Source: an uncultured Eubacteriales bacterium (GTDB lineage Bacteria > Bacillota > Clostridia > UBA1381 > UMGS1253). From it: DNA of 5,513 nt. The position numbers and the translations under genes were made by a program. The stretch lies in assembly GCA_900550065.1 (NCBI GenBank), contig URQR01000139.1, positions 1-5,513 of the forward strand, read 5' to 3'. The notes under the pieces are model-generated. The model did not search any database. It saw only the letters and a program-made list of their open reading frames with translations, and was not told the origin of the DNA. Below, piece after piece: positions 4,622 through 5,513 of this stretch. How positions within the stretch are numbered: position 1 is the stretch's first letter; the number at the start of each line of letters is the position of its first letter.

Positions 4622-5513
4622 TAACACACGGTAAGAACATCAAGATTTTCGCGGCGAATTCCAATCCGGACCTTGCGGCGAGGATTGCAGAGCGGCTGGA
4701 GCTTCCGGTCGGGAAATCGAGCGTCGGGATGTTTTCTGACGGTGAAATTTCGGTAAACCTATATGAAACGGTGCGCGGCAGCGACGTATTTGTGGTACAG
4801 TCGACCTCCGAGCCGGTCAATGACCATTTGATGGAGCTGCTCATTATGATTGACGCGCTCAAGCGTGCGTCGGCGGGGCGGATTACGGCGGTTATCCCAT
4901 ATATGGGCTATGCGCGTCAAGACCGTAAGGCAAAAGCGCGTGACCCGATTTCTGCAAAGCTGGTTGCCGACCTGATTTCGACGGCGGGAGCGGACCGTGT
5001 TCTTACGATGGACTTACACGCGGCGCAGATACAGGGCTTTTTCAATATCCCAGTTGACCATTTGCTCGGCGTGCCGATTCTTGCGCCCTACTATGCAAAG
5101 AAATTCGGGCGTGACCGCGACGATGTTGTCGTTGTGTCGCCTGACCTCGGCAGCGTAACGCGCGCGCGTAATTTTGCGCAGCGTTTAAATGTTCCGCTTG
5201 CAATTATTGATAAGAGAAGGCCGAAGGCGAATGTGTCCGAGGTAATGAATATTATCGGCGATGTAAAGGATAAGACGGTTATCTTAGTAGACGATATGAT
5301 TGATACGGCCGGAACGATTACGCACGGCGCACAGGCGCTGGTTGACTACGGCGCGAAGGAAGTGTATGCGTGCTGTACGCATCCGGTGCTGTCCGGCCCG
5401 GCGATTGAACGGATTCAAAACTCGCCGATTTCTGAGCTTTTAGTGCTTGATACGATTTCGCTTCCGGAAGAAAAGAAGATTGACAAGATAAAGACGATGT
5501 CGGTTGCGCCCGT
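4618..5513 (+). CDS. prs: Ribose-phosphate pyrophosphokinase, 3'-partial
   Basis: Prs transfers the pyrophosphate of ATP to ribose-5-phosphate, making PRPP for purine, pyrimidine, NAD, histidine and tryptophan synthesis. I translated the frame by hand; 298 codons are visible and the family length is about 315-320, so only some 20 residues are missing past the window end. Motifs: FSDGEISVN (39-47); PYMGYARQDRK, the flexible ATP loop (94-104); MDLHAAQIQGFF with metal-binding His134; SPDLGSVTRAR (174-184); IIDKRRPKANVSEVM with Lys199 in the catalytic loop; VDDMIDTAGTI, the PRPP-binding loop starting at Asp225; and YACCTHPVLSGPA. This is the standard class I enzyme. Serine in DLGSV replaces the glycine of Bacillus DHGGV, a variant I associate with clostridial homologues. 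Its ATG overlaps the glmU TGA, so the two are co-transcribed and probably translationally coupled. Confidence 0.96.
   Translation, partial: MITHGKNIKIFAANSNPDLAARIAERLELPVGKSSVGMFSDGEISVNLYETVRGSDVFVVQSTSEPVNDHLMELLIMIDALKRASAGRITAVIPYMGYARQDRKAKARDPISAKLVADLISTAGADRVLTMDLHAAQIQGFFNIPVDHLLGVPILAPYYAKKFGRDRDDVVVVSPDLGSVTRARNFAQRLNVPLAIIDKRRPKANVSEVMNIIGDVKDKTVILVDDMIDTAGTITHGAQALVDYGAKEVYACCTHPVLSGPAIERIQNSPISELLVLDTISLPEEKKIDKIKTMSVAP

Overview
The window is a dense, one-strand run of bacterial housekeeping genes, all on the + strand and most of them overlapping or closely spaced. The gene order rbfA-nrnA-truB-ribF is the downstream half of the nusA/infB translation operon as found in Bacillota. 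The glmU-prs pair also occurs in that phylum. Protein details such as 'NFGCGCVTVNYDG' and 'AFIGCNTNLVSPV' in GlmU and 'SPDLGSVTRAR' in Prs look clostridial to me, perhaps Oscillospirales-like. This assignment rests on remembered family patterns and no search was run.

Bases 1-3125 hold one transcription unit. It starts with the 3' part of rbfA (30S maturation factor, N-terminus outside the window). Next is nrnA (DHH/DHHA1 phosphoesterase), which overlaps rbfA by 35 bases. Then comes truB (tRNA pseudouridine-55 synthase), whose only sensible start is an AUA codon overlapping the nrnA stop as ATAG. Last is ribF (FMN/FAD synthesis) after a 33-base gap. The unit ends in an A/T-rich hairpin followed by seven T's, overlapping the ribF stop codon.

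Bases 3126-3241 are the only gene-free stretch. They hold the terminator, two copies of TTGAAAAAAG spaced 22 bases apart within a series of A-tracts, a candidate sigma-A promoter, and a strong ribosome binding site for glmU. Bases 3242-5513 hold glmU (UDP-GlcNAc synthesis, 459 aa) and prs (PRPP synthetase, cut off by the window end near its C-terminus). These two overlap by four bases as ATGA.

Together the genes cover ribosome and tRNA maturation, short-RNA/pAp turnover, flavin cofactors, the cell-wall precursor UDP-GlcNAc, and PRPP. I see no mobile element, CRISPR array, tRNA, rRNA, defence system or sign of recent transfer, and I do not claim a new system. The points most worth a second look are the AUA start of truB, the GlmU uridyltransferase site that has lost its signature arginine and several other conserved residues, and a terminator-like hairpin inside truB.
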